Assembly (NCBI GenBank): GCA_963682055.1
Contig: OY821740.1
Location: 18,252,814-18,316,813 of the forward strand
Source of the DNA: Primula veris
Lineage: Eukaryota > Streptophyta > Magnoliopsida > Ericales > Primulaceae
Length of the DNA stretch: 64,000 nt
Direction: 5' to 3'
A model generated the notes under the pieces. That model was not told the DNA's origin and made no database searches. It saw only the letters and a program-made list of their open reading frames with translations. Made by a program: the position numbers and the translations under genes. Below, piece by piece: positions 12,083 to 25,579 of this stretch (the stretch's first letter is position 1; each line of letters starts with the position of its first letter).

Positions 12083-12797
12083 CAAATTCATACTGAGGTG
12101 TGTATATATACAGGCAAAAACCAGGGCTTCTTATAATCCAAATTTAATTAGTTTCTCTCACTTTCTTATTATTGAGGTGTGTGCATATTTCTATCCCTAT
12201 TGTTATTAAGCTTTTTTTTAACAATTTGGATATTGATAATTTGAAAGTAAAATCCCTAGGTTGAGTTAGACATCAGTTAATTGTTTATTATTTATTAATC
12301 ACTCCATCTTTATTTATTTTTTGTAGATAGTTATTCATTTGCCAGCTGATTTTAAATATGTTGTCACATACAGTTAGGACTTTATTGTTTTGTTTAATTA
12401 GAGATCATAGTTAGAATTTATGTAAACAGCTAGTTTTGATACCCAGATGCAAAAAAATCCATCTTTTTAGCTTAAAAGGCTACAACAACAAGAAATTTAA
12501 GTTGGACGGTTCGAAAATAAATCATATACTAAAAGCAGATTATAATATTATGAGTTGGAGCCTCTAGAGCTTTCTGTTCTTATAAGTTATATCATCATTT
12601 TAAAGTTGGCACATTCATGAATATTCCACTAATAGAGAGTAATTTGTCTAGTATACTTCTAGAATATTTTTGGCCGACAACACTCGAAATTATAATAATC
12701 GTTTATTGTGTATTTTGTTTAATATTGCAAAGATTAATGCAGGATGCATGGTAAAGTACTTTAATTCATCTGATAGTCATACCACTTAAAAAACGAT

Positions 12798-15700
12798 ATG
12801 GGAGCTGTTACTGTATCTAGTTCCGCTTCGAGTGCTCAATTAGGATTACGCCAAACTTTCTCATCTTACCAATTGCCTTTAAGAAGTACACAAGTTTTAG
12901 CAAGTAAAACCAAGGACATTTTGGTTGTACCTAGTGTTCTAGCCTCAATTCCCAAAGACGAATACGAAAGATTTAAGTATTCAGAAAATATAAGACCGGT
13001 TTTAGCAGACGAATCATCATCATGTACGCTGGAAATCGATTATGTTGAAGCTGCTGCCAAACTCAAAAACATATATAATTATTGCCTCCTTTACGGCATG
13101 GAAGATAAACATATGGATTTACGGAACGAAGGGGAACAAAAGAAGAAGAAGAAGGTAACTTCATACGGATTTAGGTTGAAGAAGAGACCGAAAAGACTGA
13201 GCCTAGAAAAGAGAATAGCTATGAGAAATAAGAGGTTGTGTGAAATGGTTTCTTCGAGTCAGAATGAAGGAGAAGATAGAAGGATTGAGGACCTTGTCCG
13301 AGAGTATAGTAATTCAACCGACTTTGCCGGTTTGGACTGGAAGAAATTGAATATTCCACCGGTTTTGCCATCTTCTGAGCAATTATGGCTTTTTGATTTA
13401 ATGCAGCCACAAAAGGTGACTACTTCTAATTAACTTCATATATCTTATTTCTTGTTTATTAAAGTGCTAAGATCATAAGTATGTATCCACAGTTAATTTT
13501 CGGCATTTGCGTTGGTGCTGATATATAGTTATGCTGACATGTGTTTGATTTTATTGAGGCCCTCCTTGAAGTCAAGGAGAAGTTGCAGCGAGAAATGAAG
13601 CATGAGCCGACGCTTAGTGATTTGGCAATTGCAACAAATACAACTCCATATCAAGTGAAAAAGGATTTGGAAATTTCCGAAGCTGCAAGAAAGAAATTAA
13701 TCAAGGTACCATTCAGCTTTTTTTTTTGGAGCTAGAGCTTTTGTGTACTCCCTCAAGTTTTTGGTCATCATCAAACCCATTTTGGTTCTTGGTGTCTACT
13801 AATTATTTGTGGGCTTGTGTATCTTTGGGTGGAGATTATTGTGAATTGATAGTGTGAAAAATGTTGTTTTTGTTGCAGCACAACCTGCGACTCGTTTTGT
13901 TTGTGATACATAAATATTTCGCAGAGTATGCAAGTGGCTTTAAATTTGAAGACCTCTGTCAAGCAGGTGTAAAAGGGCTCATCACTGCAATTGACCGTTT
14001 TGAACCAAAAAGGAAGCTCAAGCTATCTACCATTGGTTTCTTTTGGATACGACATGCTGTTAGACAATTTGCCACTCTGTCTAGCTTTACCAGAGTATCC
14101 TATGGTCTTGAGTCGGTATGTTTTTACGTCAATATCTTGTCCATAATGAAGCAGTTTTACTTTTTTCTATTTGCTCTTCTTGGATTTCTAATTCAAGGTT
14201 CATTAAGAATACTGGATGTTATCAGAAATTCAAAATTGCATGAAGTACTTGGTGTATATTATGTTGTTGCTTTGAGTTCAACATTCTTTACATAGTTGTC
14301 ACTTGTCAGAGTACTAAGAATTAAAAGTTTTTAGATCTGAACCAAGCGCAATACGAATTCAGATCCGTATCTTTATTTTTTTGTAGAATTCCAACCCTTT
14401 TATGGATTTATTCTTTTTTTTTTTTTTTACGTTTTGACGACATTGCAATCAATATTATTTATTAGTTGCCAACTTACGAAATCTGAGTTCATGGTAGTAA
14501 AATGTTTAGCATGCGTATATGTATATAGGTTAGATCGGAGATCCAACGAGCTAAACTCCAGTTATCATTTGAACTTAAACGAATACCAGAAGAGGAAGAG
14601 ATTATAAGCAAAGTTGGTATCTCTGCGAAGAGGTACCGGGAGGTGATGAGAGTGTCGAAACCCGTATTGTCACTTCATTTTAGGCATATGAAAACACAAG
14701 AAGAAGCTATAAATGGGATTACTGAGGTTGATGATGTCACTCGTGATAACTGGAAACAACCTGCTCTTCTCAGAATGGTGTTGGATGATGTTGTAAGAGC
14801 TTCCTTCCTTTTATTTAAAATTACACGTCATTTAAAATTACTCGTGATTAGGGATGGCACTAAATGCGGGTTTCAACCCGACCCGACCCGCCGCTTGATT
14901 CTGGGTTGAGCTAAATTACTAGGTGATCAATTATGGGTTGATTTTTTTATAATATTAGTTTATGTTGTGGTAGGCGAACTTTGTTACATAATTATGCCTA
15001 AATTATGTATATTTTATGGAGTTCTTTTTATGGAAAGAATTCAATTGCATTAGTTTCTTTCTTTTTCAATTGTAAACATGGGAAAAGATAAATAAAAATA
15101 ATGAATTTGTAAAAACTCCACCCAAATTGATTTTTTATACATTTTGTTTTTCCAAATCATGATATAATGAAAAAAAAAAAAAAAAAACGGGGTCGGGTCG
15201 GGTCGAGTTGAGGTTTAGTATGGTTTGGATTCGGGTCAGGGGTCGTGTCGGGTCAAAACCCGCATTTTTGCCATTCCTACTCGTGACTCATTAGGCAGAA
15301 TCTTATAAATAAAAGTACTGTAGTAAGAGAAGTTATTTAATCCTCTTGGAGTTCCCGCAACACATGTCGGTCCACAGATACATAATGGACAACAATAAGC
15401 ATGTTACTCAAATTCATATGGATGAGTCTTCCCAGAGAAGAAAATTTATGACGAACCCTTTTGGATGGGTGGTGTTATGACTAAATCTATTAACATGCAT
15501 AGATTAATATATGTCAGACTATCAAGATTACATAGAAACGGATACGAGGATATATCTGATTACATGATGTTGGATACGATTACGGATTATGGGCTATTGG
15601 TGTTGCACATACTAATCTTTCCTCTCTATGGATCTCTCTTGGATGGGAATGGAGGAGAGTTGTTAGAGATTAGCCTTGAGACCAAACCCTATATTCTTTA

Positions 15701-18700
15701 TATAGTATTACTTAGGGCTGGGCGAAAAACTGGAAAAACCGAACCGATAACCGAACCGAAAAAGACCGAAACCGAAAAACCGAAAATTTTTCGGGTCGAT
15801 TTCGGTTTTCAGTAAAACCGAACTGAAAAAGACCGAAACCGAAAAAGACCGAAAAAAACCGAAAAAGACCAAAAAAGACCAAAAAATCAAAAATAAAACC
15901 GAAAAATAACCGAAAAAAACCGAAACTGGACCGAAAAAACCGGTCCGGTTCGGTCCAAAAAATAAAGACCGAAACCGAAAAAAACCGAACCGAAAAATAT
16001 GCTCGGTTTCGGTTTCGGTTTTGCCAAAAACCGAACCGAACCCAGCCCTAGTACTATTACTAATTAGAATTCCATAAACCCTAATCAGTTTACTATTGGG
16101 TAATACACATTACAAAGTAAATACCATACCGCATGTTTTATTGGACTATTCTTAGTAGATTACTTAATTAGCTCATTTAAGAATATTAGCACAAATATAT
16201 TGTCTTAATTAATTAGCCCACACGTCAGGTTATTAAAATAACCTAACAATCTCTCACTTGGGCTACAATTAATTCCAAATGACAATTACATTCGATGCCC
16301 ATAGTTGCGTGTAAAATTGCTCATTATTCCTAAAACATTTTCTTAATCAATGTGGCCCATCTCTTATACCAACATGAGACTGAAGCGACCTTCGTTACAT
16401 TTATCGTAACTCGATCCATCAATAATCACCATATCAAATATATTCAATGACATAGATCAAGTATGGATGTGTAACTGGAAAATACATGCAATGTGATCTT
16501 AGTGATTCCTAATTCCAATTGGTCATTTATTCTGTAGTGAGATCAATCTGTAGTCTTTCAAACTTTATATTAAACCACAATTGAAAGATAACACATTCAG
16601 AGCAATAAAGATAATAATACAATCAACTTTGTTCTGCAGAAAACTGAACACAAAAGTGTTTTAATAGTGTCAACCAAAATAGCTAACCACGGAACACAAA
16701 CTCCCACTAGAACTACATATCATCAAAGATGACAACACCCATTTGAGCAGTATGCTCATGAAAGACCGTGGATGTCAAACGTTTAGTAAGTGGGTCCGCT
16801 AGCATGTAGTTTGTTCCAATAAGTTCAACAGACACTGTCTCACTATGAAATTTTCCTTTAACAACTAGAAACTTAATGTCTATTTATTTAGACTTATAAG
16901 AGTTTCTATTGTTATCCGAATATATAACTGCTAATAGATTGTCACAATAAATCTTTAGTGGTCTTTCAATACCATCTGCAACTCACAGTCTAGTGACAAA
17001 ATTTCGCAGTTATATCACATAATTGGTTGTCTCATACCAAACTATAAACTTTGTTGTCACGATGAAATGAGCTATGAATATCTGCTTAGCATTTTTCCAT
17101 GTATAACTCTTCCTGACAATATATAAAAATAGTCATAAGTGGATCTCTTGGTAACCCGCAAGATTGGAGTAAGAATACTGTATGATCTCCAAATTTTATA
17201 ACTTCCGATATGTGAGCATATAATCCTTTGTTCTTTATTAATACATTATACCCCGTTTGGCCGTTTTACAAGAATCCATACCGGGGTCACTTAAGTATCT
17301 GCCCAACATACCCACTATGTACGTCAAATCTAAACGCGTACATATTTGAGCATACATAAAACTCCACAATAGCCGAAGTATAAGGAATCTTTTGCATATC
17401 TTTACTTTAGTTTCATTCTTGGGGCATTAATTGAGACTAAATCTGTCTTCTTTGGTGACGGGAGTATCTTATTGTGCATAATCGATATAACTCTTTTGTG
17501 ATAACCTAAGGACACACCGAGAGCGATCTTGGTGTATCTTTAATTCCTAATATAAAATAAACGTCACCAACATCTTTCATTTCAAAATACTTAGTTAGAA
17601 ATCTCTTGTTTTCGTGCAAGGAGCCTATATTGCTTAGTTGCCAATAGTATGTCATCGACATAAAACACTAGGAAGATTATTTAATCCCACTGAACTTGTG
17701 ATATACACAATCATCAACTGTATTGACCTCAAAGAGCCAATGATTTGATGGAACTTGTGATACCATTGACGGGAAACTTGCTTGCGACCATAGATGAACC
17801 TTTTAAATGTGCAAACCATAGACTTTGAATCACCGAATACAAAGTTTTCTGGTTGTGCCATATATATATTTTCCTCATTATCATCATTAAGTAAATTTGT
17901 CTTAATATCTATCTCGTGCAACTCTAAATCAAAATGAGTCACAAGTATCATTATAGCCCTAAAAGAATGATTCGATGAAACCTGAGTAAAACCTTTTATG
18001 ACTAGACGTGCTTTTTATCTCTCAATGTTGCCCTTAGAATCTCTTTTGGTTTTAAATATCAATTTGCAACCAATGAAATTCGTACCTTCAGACAAATTGA
18101 CAAGATTCTAAACGTCATTGTCCTTTATGAATTCATCTCATCATTCATGGCATCAATCCACTTTTGAGATGTTGAGTTTGCTTTTCTGTAGCAATCTCTT
18201 AATTTTGAGTAGGGAGTATTCTAGGTAAATCATTATTGTTGTCTTCGAGTGTTTTTTGAACAATGTCAAAATGATCATTGCCAATAACAACATGTAATCT
18301 CTTTTTCAAAGACAACATTCTTAACTTTATCTCCCCCTCAAACACAGCATCCTTAAAAAAATTCGCATTTCCCGTATTTAGTTGAGCGATCATAAAACTT
18401 GAAACCCCTCTATCTTTATGAGTAACGATAATGAGAATAGTCATCTATAAAAAGATAAAATACCCTTGGACATTCCAAGTAACCATAGGGAATGGACCAT
18501 ATATATCAGTATTTATTAATTGTAAGATGCTGGAACTCATGTTAACACTTAATTTCCTTATTTTTGGCTGTTTACCCTTGATACAATCGACACATACATC
18601 AAAGTATGTGTAATCAAGGCGTTTAAGAATTCCATCTAACACAAATTTCTTTATTCTCCTTTTGGAGATGCGTACTAAGTGTTTGTGCCATATATTGACA

Positions 18701-21700
18701 GAATTCTTATTAAAAATTTGCGTTTTGTATCTCTTAATGTCGTTTGTAAGGTTTCATTAGATGAAGCACATGTATTCAGCATATATAGTTTATCATTCAA
18801 ATAACTAGTCGCAACCAAAGTAGAATTAAGAAAGAGACTAAATTTCGTATTACCAATTGAACAAAAATAACCATAATTGTCCAAAATAGAAATAGAAACC
18901 AAGTTACGTCTAAATGGCTGTACAACATAAGTCTATTTTAATTCAATAAGTTGACAAGTTTAAAAAATAATCTAAAAATGTCAATCGCTTCAACAATAAC
19001 TGCTTTGGCATCACCCAGATAAATGAATCTTTTATATTTACTAGGCGGCCGGCTCCATGGGCAACCTTGCATAGAAACACTTGTGAGTAGTAGCACCTGA
19101 ATCTTCTCACTAAATATTCTTGTCCAAAAGTCAAATTAACTTCAGAATAAACAAATGTGAGAAGTCCACCTTTCTTTACATGACATATGACGTTTTGGAA
19201 CATTACTTAATCACATACCCAAATTTTTGACAAAAGGAAACAGGGAAATTCCTTATCCTGAATCTTTTGTTTATTTGGTTGTGAAGTTCCCACCGTAATT
19301 TACTTATCCTTAGTCCTTTTACGATTATTTACAAAACGGTTTTCAATTTCTATAAGAAAAACTTTTACAGATACCTTATTTGGCATACCGCCCATGAATG
19401 TTTCTGGAATGCTGCGGTTTAGGTTCATTAGACTTAAGCGATTACATTCCCACCTCTCAAAATTTACCTTTTTATCAGCGGAACTTTTATCTGCGGGTTT
19501 ATTCTTACTTAATGCATAGTCTATATCCATACAGCCGAGAACCAACAAAATGTTCTCTTTTCCATCTCTTAAGGTTTGTGCCATTAGGCATAAGAATTGA
19601 GTTTATGTTGACAGTAGTTTTAACAGCAGATGCAATAACTATAAATTCAAAAAAATAACAAATACATAAGCTCACTTAAATAGAAATTCATGTCATAATA
19701 TGGAGAATAAAATAAAATAAATAATCATGTAAGACAAAAATTTTAATCAACCGTAGTGGTGGTTGACCCATTTAAACAAGATACCTAGCATAACATTGAT
19801 TTTTAGTCTTTGAACAGAAAGATCAATTTGTAAGTGGTACTCTCAACTAAGAAATCAAATGCTGATAATAAATCCGGTCAAACAATAACCTTCCTTTGGG
19901 CCGGTGTATTGTTCACATGGAAACTTCATAATTATCACACATCATTCCCACATGGGTATTCATTGTTCGGCCAATAAATGACCTTCCTTTGGGCTGATCA
20001 TTAATCGCATAAATAAAACACACATCTTATTATCTCAAAATAAATAAATCTACGCAAAACAGGTTACTTTGACAACGTTTTGCTTCAATTAGTTTATCTC
20101 AAAATAAAAGACAAAAGTAAATTAAGTTAGCGCCCAAATCCAAAATTCAGTGCATGAATATAAAAAATTCTGAAGTTTGATATTTTATTTTCTCATTCCA
20201 CAATAATATAAATTTGAGAAAATTACAACAGTACGTAATATCTTTTTAACCTTCAATACAAAATTTCACACAATTCTTTAATAAATAGTTATAAACGTTG
20301 TAAATATGTAAACAAGATGTAGTGATGGCCTGATAGGTGTCTAGTACGAATCCAAATGGATCCATGAAAATAAGTTACAACTTGGTAATCATCCACGCAT
20401 CAAAATTGGACAAACAAAGCAGTCACAAGTAGTGTCCGGAAATAAAATGAAATTAAACCCCTGATTTTAATTTAACTCTATGATTCCCAGAAATAAACAA
20501 AAATAAATAAGAGTTTATAACCAAGTCCTTGTAGGAAATCCTTGTATAAAATAAAAGTAACACTTACACGTGTCTTTTAGTTCTGTCCAAAAGAAGGCTT
20601 TTAATTTATGCAGACGACTTTTGATTAATACAGACGGTAATGTTACAAATTACGCCATGTAATAAAAACTCAACCTACTAAAAACCAAAATAAATATATT
20701 GGAACTCTACTTTTAGTCTACCCTAAATTTAATTAATATTAATTAAAAAAAATTTATTTTTAGTAGATTGGGTTTTTATTACGTGACGTGACTTATACCC
20801 CAGCCCACTAATACAGCCGCCGTCTACATAATATAAAGTCACCGAGTGTATGTCTTTCTTTACCATCAATTTTGTTTTTATAGGATGATAAAAACAACGT
20901 ATATGCATATTGACGAAATAAAAAAACCCGTCTCAAGAACTACATGCCACAGACTTAATTACTTTGCCCAAATCCAAACTATCACGGTGCATGAAAATCA
21001 TCACGGTGACAAATATAATTCTACAAATTAATATATACAGATGCACCGAATAATAACAATAGTATATAAGGAACGCATACTGGCAATGTGCCTCGATACG
21101 AATTATCAACCAAAAGCTAGTCTTCATACATCAATATAAAATATAAAATCACACAATATTTTATATCATATACAAAAGCATAACCGACAACAATCATATA
21201 ATTTATTGAAAACGCACCTATGTTGAATTAAATCCCAAAATCATATGAATTTAAAAACAAACTAAAATCATGTGTGTATACATAAAATTTAATAACCATA
21301 ATTAATATGATCAACCCTAATAATCTAACATAAATAAGGCTCTTGATACCAATTGTAAGGACTAAATCTATTAACATGCATAGATTAATATATGTTAGAC
21401 TATCAAGATTACATAAGAACGAATACGAGGATATACCTGATTACATGGTGTTGGATACGATTACGGATTATGGGCTATTGGTCTTTCACAAACTAATCCT
21501 CCCTCTCTATGCATCTCTCTATTGTTGGGAATGGAGGAAGAGAGTTGTTAGAGATTAGACTTGGGGACCAAAAGCTATATTCTTTATATAGTAATACTAA
21601 TTAGAATCACATAAAACCTAATTAGTTTACTATTGGGTAATACACATTACAAAGCTCATACCATACCACATGTTTTATTGGACTATTTTTAGTATATCAT

Positions 21701-22555
21701 TTAAGAATATTAGCACAAATATATTATCTTAATTAATTAGGTCACACGTCAAATTATTAAAATAACCTAACAGGTGGAAGTGAATCTGTAATTTAAAAAT
21801 TGTTGCTCACATTGCAAGATCTTTTAATTATAAAAAACAAGCCCATTTCTTTGAATTCTTAAAAATGTTGAAGTAACAAACTTCACATACTACTAGTACT
21901 ATAAGTTATCAAATTTTTTTTCCTTTTTTTTCTATAAATAATATCTTTTATCTTTTAATTTGTAAATTAATAAAAACTCAACTAAGTTACACCCCACCTA
22001 AATATCTTATTATGTCAACATAATGTATGTTTACTTGTAAGTAAGTTTATTACTTTATTAGATGTCAAAATAATTTTTACTAGAAGGGTTGGGGGAAATA
22101 AGAACACATCTGCAGAAATGGTTTACTAAAGTATGAAAACAGTTCTTCTAGCTTGCTGGAACAACATTTGGACCAAAATTGAACACAATTGCGACATTCA
22201 AAGTCTTTCGGCGTATTTGGTTATGGATCCTGATTTCTTTAATGGTTTATAAACTAAAAGTTCAAATGTACTACGTATATTTGTTGTTGGTCCTGAGAGC
22301 AGCTTCTGATGACATGTTTGATGGATAAGTAACTTTTAACCTGCTCACAAATTACAGCTCAAATCGCTAAAGCCCAAAGAGAGCTTGGTTATAAGACAGA
22401 GATATGGGCTTGAAGGAAAAGGTGAAAGAACACTGGGAGATATTGCCGGAAGTCTGAATATATCGATAGAAATGGTACGTCAATACGAATTAAAAGCTCT
22501 GAAGAAGCTTCAGTATACAGATCGAGCCGATTGTCTTCTTGCTTGTATTGGTTAA
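12798..22555 (+). CDS. SIG5: Plastid RNA polymerase sigma factor SIG5 (SIGE), five exons
   Basis: Nuclear-encoded sigma-70-type factor that directs plastid-encoded RNA polymerase to promoters such as psbD. Exons: 12798-13415, 13559-13705, 13879-14115, 14529-14792 and 22358-22555; all junctions are GT-AG in phase 0, giving 487 aa. The start [10 protein letters not shown] opens a serine-rich transit-peptide-like stretch. [12 protein letters not shown] and [13 protein letters not shown] match SIG5 N-terminal blocks. Region 2 is residues 256-330 ([42 protein letters not shown]), region 3 is about 335-422, and region 4 is about 423-475 ([27 protein letters not shown]). The length is close to Arabidopsis SIG5. 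Two oddities: intron 4 is 7,565 bp and filled by mobile DNA, and residue 459 in the region 4.2 helix is Ile where family members have Arg. No stop or frameshift is present. Confidence 0.95.
14849..15279. mobile_element. hAT-type MITE in SIG5 intron 4
   Basis: Ends are TAGGGATGGCA and TGCCATTCCTA, an inverted pair typical of hAT elements, and GGGTCGGGT/ACCCGACCC runs sit near both ends. The flanks are CTCGTGAT and CTCGTGAC, an 8-bp target duplication with one mismatch. The 431-bp interior is AT-rich and non-coding. Confidence 0.85.
15473..16248 (-). repeat. 3' LTR of the intronic copia element
   Basis: Starts TGTTATGACT and ends CCTAACA on the plus strand. It matches 21354-21772 on both sides of the MITE inserted at 15713-16050. 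Confidence 0.9.
15713..16050. mobile_element. hAT-like MITE made of ACCGAAA repeats, inside the copia LTR
   Basis: Ends TAGGGCTGGG and CCCAGCCCTA are perfect inverted repeats. The interior is almost entirely ACCGAAA / TTTCGGT units. The left flank GTATTACT resembles GTACTATTACT on the right, an 8-bp duplication disturbed by 3 extra bases. Comparison with the intact LTR at 21354-21772 shows the empty site. Confidence 0.85.
16720..16985 (-). pseudogene. copia RNase H remnant
   Basis: The minus strand reads [15 protein letters not shown], then SYKSK, a stop, [12 protein letters not shown] and [12 protein letters not shown], followed by [12 protein letters not shown]. This is the C-terminal copia RNase H with the ADPLTK motif, broken by at least one stop. 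Confidence 0.88.
17652..17951 (-). pseudogene. copia reverse transcriptase fragment
   Basis: The minus frame reads [31 protein letters not shown] and [19 protein letters not shown], the copia RT core up to the SIYGLKQASRQWY block. It is a 99-residue piece of a domain of about 240 residues; the YVDD block is not in frame. Confidence 0.9.
18445..18902 (-). pseudogene. copia GAG-pre-integrase / integrase zinc-finger fragment
   Basis: Two minus frames, 18675-18902 and 18445-18642, give a GAG-pre-integrase-like segment, then [11 protein letters not shown] (the C-x2-C of the HHCC finger) and [18 protein letters not shown], the first catalytic aspartate region (TDIYGP). Both are interrupted. Confidence 0.82.
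19300..19584 (-). pseudogene. copia gag (UBN2-type) fragment
   Basis: The minus frame includes [15 protein letters not shown] and [19 protein letters not shown], matching the copia gag family (W-x2-SNRLSL-x-x-IR). It is 94 residues, truncated. Confidence 0.75.
21354..21772 (-). repeat. 5' LTR of the intronic copia element
   Basis: 419 bp, TGTAAGGACT to CCTAACA on the plus strand; the copy without the MITE. Confidence 0.9.
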
Positions 22556-23793
22556 CCTCCACTTTTCTAGATAGAGTTTGTTCACATTATTATATACTTG
22601 TATAAAACAAAGAATTATAAGTTGCTCGAATAAATAATTGAGTAGACTTAATCCTTTTGAACACATAAGTTCCAATAGGGGTGGCTGAAGTGCGAATTTC
22701 TGTTTTTTTTTTACCCTCCAAAAAAATAATCTGTGTGAGAGTGCTGTTAAGAAACAAGTAACAAGAGGTGTGAAAGAAGATTTACCATTCCATCTTTCTT
22801 CACCTCTTTCTCGTACTTTTGAAGAGATATTACTTTTCTATATTTCTTTTACCACGTAGGTGAGAGAAAGAGTTTCCAAATTTAAGAAAGATTCGCGCTT
22901 CCAACTTCTTTTCTTGTTTTTGGAACAGTTTTACTTAAAATCATGAACATGGCTATAGCCAAACTGCCCAAACATGGCAAAAATAACGTGAATTTCTACA
23001 TGCTTTTGGCTTAATTGCCTTTCGAGTAACTGAAAAACCCAAGCATGGAAGATGAGGTAGACCAAGGCCGCAAAACCTGCACCTCCCTACAATGACAACA
23101 ATTAAACTCGGTGCTAAACTCCACTATACTTCAAATCCTACACTGCAGGATCATAAATGAAATTACATCAATTAACTCGAATTTTCATTTAACCTGCAAC
23201 ACAAGATTTGTAGTGTGAGATAGTTTAGTGGGACTCGGAACATATTTATCCATTAAACCTTAATAATTGCCTAATCGGTTATTTAAGACGGGCATAAAGA
23301 AGACATATTAAGGTACATATTAGGTATAGCGAGGAACTTTTTTACTAAAATTCTGTTTTATTTGAAGATTTAAGGCTGTAAGCAACCGCGGCTAATTGAC
23401 CATTCCCTTTATTTAGAAAGGTTCTTCTAGTGGATCCATTTGCTTATAAACCGCAACACTATTCTTTTTATAATTAATTAATTGCTCACTTGGTAAGCAA
23501 AAAACGTGACATGGTACCTCGTTATTCCTGTGATTTACTAGACTGGCTTTTGGAGAATTTATAAAAGGACTTATACTAAATGCTAGATTATCCTTTCCTG
23601 AGGCTCGTTCCTTTTTTTCACTGGAACCATTAAACTCGCATTACATTTCCAAAACTAGTTGAAAATAACAAAATTAATTATAGTACTAACTTAGGGTGAT
23701 AACGAATTAAATGAACAGTTTGGAAACAATTCGAATCTATTTTATGAAATGTTTTTTTCATGATCGTCATTACTAAGTGAAAAATGACAACTA
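22556..23793. other. SIG5 3' flank, no gene seen
   Basis: Downstream of the SIG5 stop, AT-rich DNA with no recognisable frame or element ends. Confidence 0.45.
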
Positions 23794-24590
23794 AGGGTCC
23801 GTTTGATATGAGATTTTTTAAGCTGATTTTTGAATTTTTAAAATCCATGTGTGTTTGTTTTGTAAGATTTTTTTGATTTTAGAAATCTAGATTTTTGGCC
23901 AAAATACACTTAATAATCTAAAATCTAATAATCCAACTTCTGGATGGATTTTTTGAATTTTCCGCCACCTTTTTAGGAAGCTAAATGAAATTTACACATA
24001 CGGATGGACATATATACTCTAAAGAAAGAATTAATGTAATTTGGGAAACGGATCAGATATACTTGGGAAAAAAACTATTAAATTTGTTTAGACATATGTT
24101 TTCAAATTGAACATATGTCGATCCATGTTTAGGAGTATTTTAGAATATACCTGTTGACTTAAATTTTTTGTTTGTTTACACGGATCATTTTAAAATTTGA
24201 ACAATGTCAAATTGAAACAGTGTTTGTTTGAACACTTGAAATTGACATATGTCGGTATTTACACGGATCGATTTTTATGTGCAACTTAAAATTACGTTCT
24301 GAACACTTGAAAAATATATCCGGAGTATTTTTCTAATTGTATAACACATCTTTTCCCTGGACGTGTTATTTTTCAAAATTACATTCTTCCTTTTTTTATC
24401 TACAAAGTGTTTGCAAACTAATATTCTATTTTAAGATAATCATATAATTTTGCATTAAAAATCTGAAATAAAAAAGTTAACAATTTTTGTATGCCAAACA
24501 CTTTGTAGTAGCTTTTAAAAATTAAGATTTTTTTCCAAAATATTTTTAAATCAAAATTTTGACTAAAATATCTGATCACAAACAGGTCGT
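23794..24590. mobile_element. Possible MITE with GGGTCCGTTTG-type ends
   Basis: The left end AGGGTCCGTTTGATATGAG and the reverse complement of the right end ACGACCTGTTTGTGATCAG are imperfect inverted repeats, a form common in plant MITEs. No clear target duplication is visible, and the interior is AT-rich and non-coding. Confidence 0.35.
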
Positions 24591-24680
24591 AGGTAGAATA
24601 TAACGTTTGTCAACCAAATTATCATAACTAGGTTTCCATTAGGCTTGTAAGTTTCCTGTTCATTTAATATGTATATGCAA

Positions 24681-25579
24681 GCGGGACGATAATTTCGCAG
24701 GTTTCAACCCGATCCGATCCGAGTATAAACTCATACTTTTAGTCATTTGACCTGACCTGACCAATTTGACCCGTTTTTAAAAAACATTTTTTTTCCTTTA
24801 AAAAAAATAAAACTCATAAATATCAAAGATTTCGAAAAAAAATTGTTAGGTACAGTAAAAAAATCATTTAATTTAGAAAGATAATATAAAAATACTAATA
24901 TGATATTAAATACGCTTTCACATTAATTTACGGATTTAAATTTTACCTTATTCTGTTTGACATTTTGATGTTTATTGAATTAATAATTTAATTTCGGCTC
25001 ATTAATTTCGTGAATTAAAACATTGTTATATGTAAAAATGTAATATAAATGTATATGATTGATACGATGATTTGTTTTGCCGTAAATCTTTTTATAAATA
25101 AAGACGATAAAATATTAGTCAAAATAAATTTCACTCACATTTACCATAAATATCGTTTTATTAATTAATAAATTAATTGTATAGATGATTTTTTTAAGAA
25201 ACCTACCAAAATGTATATTCTGTATTAATATAAAATAGAGAGTTTAATGTATATGAGAAATATACAAGATAAAGAGTATTAAGTTTTACTTTTACCCATT
25301 TAAATATATATTCTCTATTACTATATACGAGAGAGTGTTTAATTTATATGAGAGAGATAGAAAAAAGAGTATGTTAAGTTACACTGTATTTTTATTAATT
25401 TAAATATATGTTCTTTATTACTATAGAAAATAGAGTTTAATATATATGAGAGGGATTGTTAAGTTGTACTTTTACATATTTAAACTCTACCCGATTCGAT
25501 CCGACCCGAATAGAATTGCACATTTAAACCCTATCCACGACGAGTCGGATCGTGTTAAAAGCCGTGAAATTACCGACGC
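24681..25579. mobile_element. Possible hAT-like non-autonomous element
   Basis: Left-end and reversed right-end sequences share GGTAATTTC..GG-TTT-AAC-CGATCCGA over about 35 bp with CCGATCCGA/TCGGATC runs, as in other hAT MITEs here. Exact ends and target duplication were not resolved. It contains a three-copy internal tandem repeat. Confidence 0.35.
25218..25490. repeat. Three-copy tandem repeat, 93-100 bp unit
   Basis: Units start at about 25218, 25311 and 25411 (TTCTNTATTA, then GAG-TTTAAT-TATATGAGA and TTAAGTT). They are diverged, AT-rich and non-coding. Confidence 0.6.

Larger units (their letters stand above)
15473..21772 (-). mobile_element. Ty1/copia retrotransposon nested in SIG5 intron 4 (antisense)
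   Basis: LTRs at 15473-16248 (carrying a 338-bp MITE) and 21354-21772 are flanked by perfect GGTGG repeats (15468-15472 and 21773-21777). On the minus strand the primer-binding site TGGTATCAAGAGC (21351-21339), matching plant initiator tRNA-Met, follows the 5' LTR, and AAGTGAGAGATTG, a purine tract, precedes the 3' LTR. Gag, integrase, RT and RNase H remnants follow in copia order, all with stops or shifts. It lies opposite to the SIG5 transcript, so its own polyadenylation signals read on the other strand. Confidence 0.95.
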
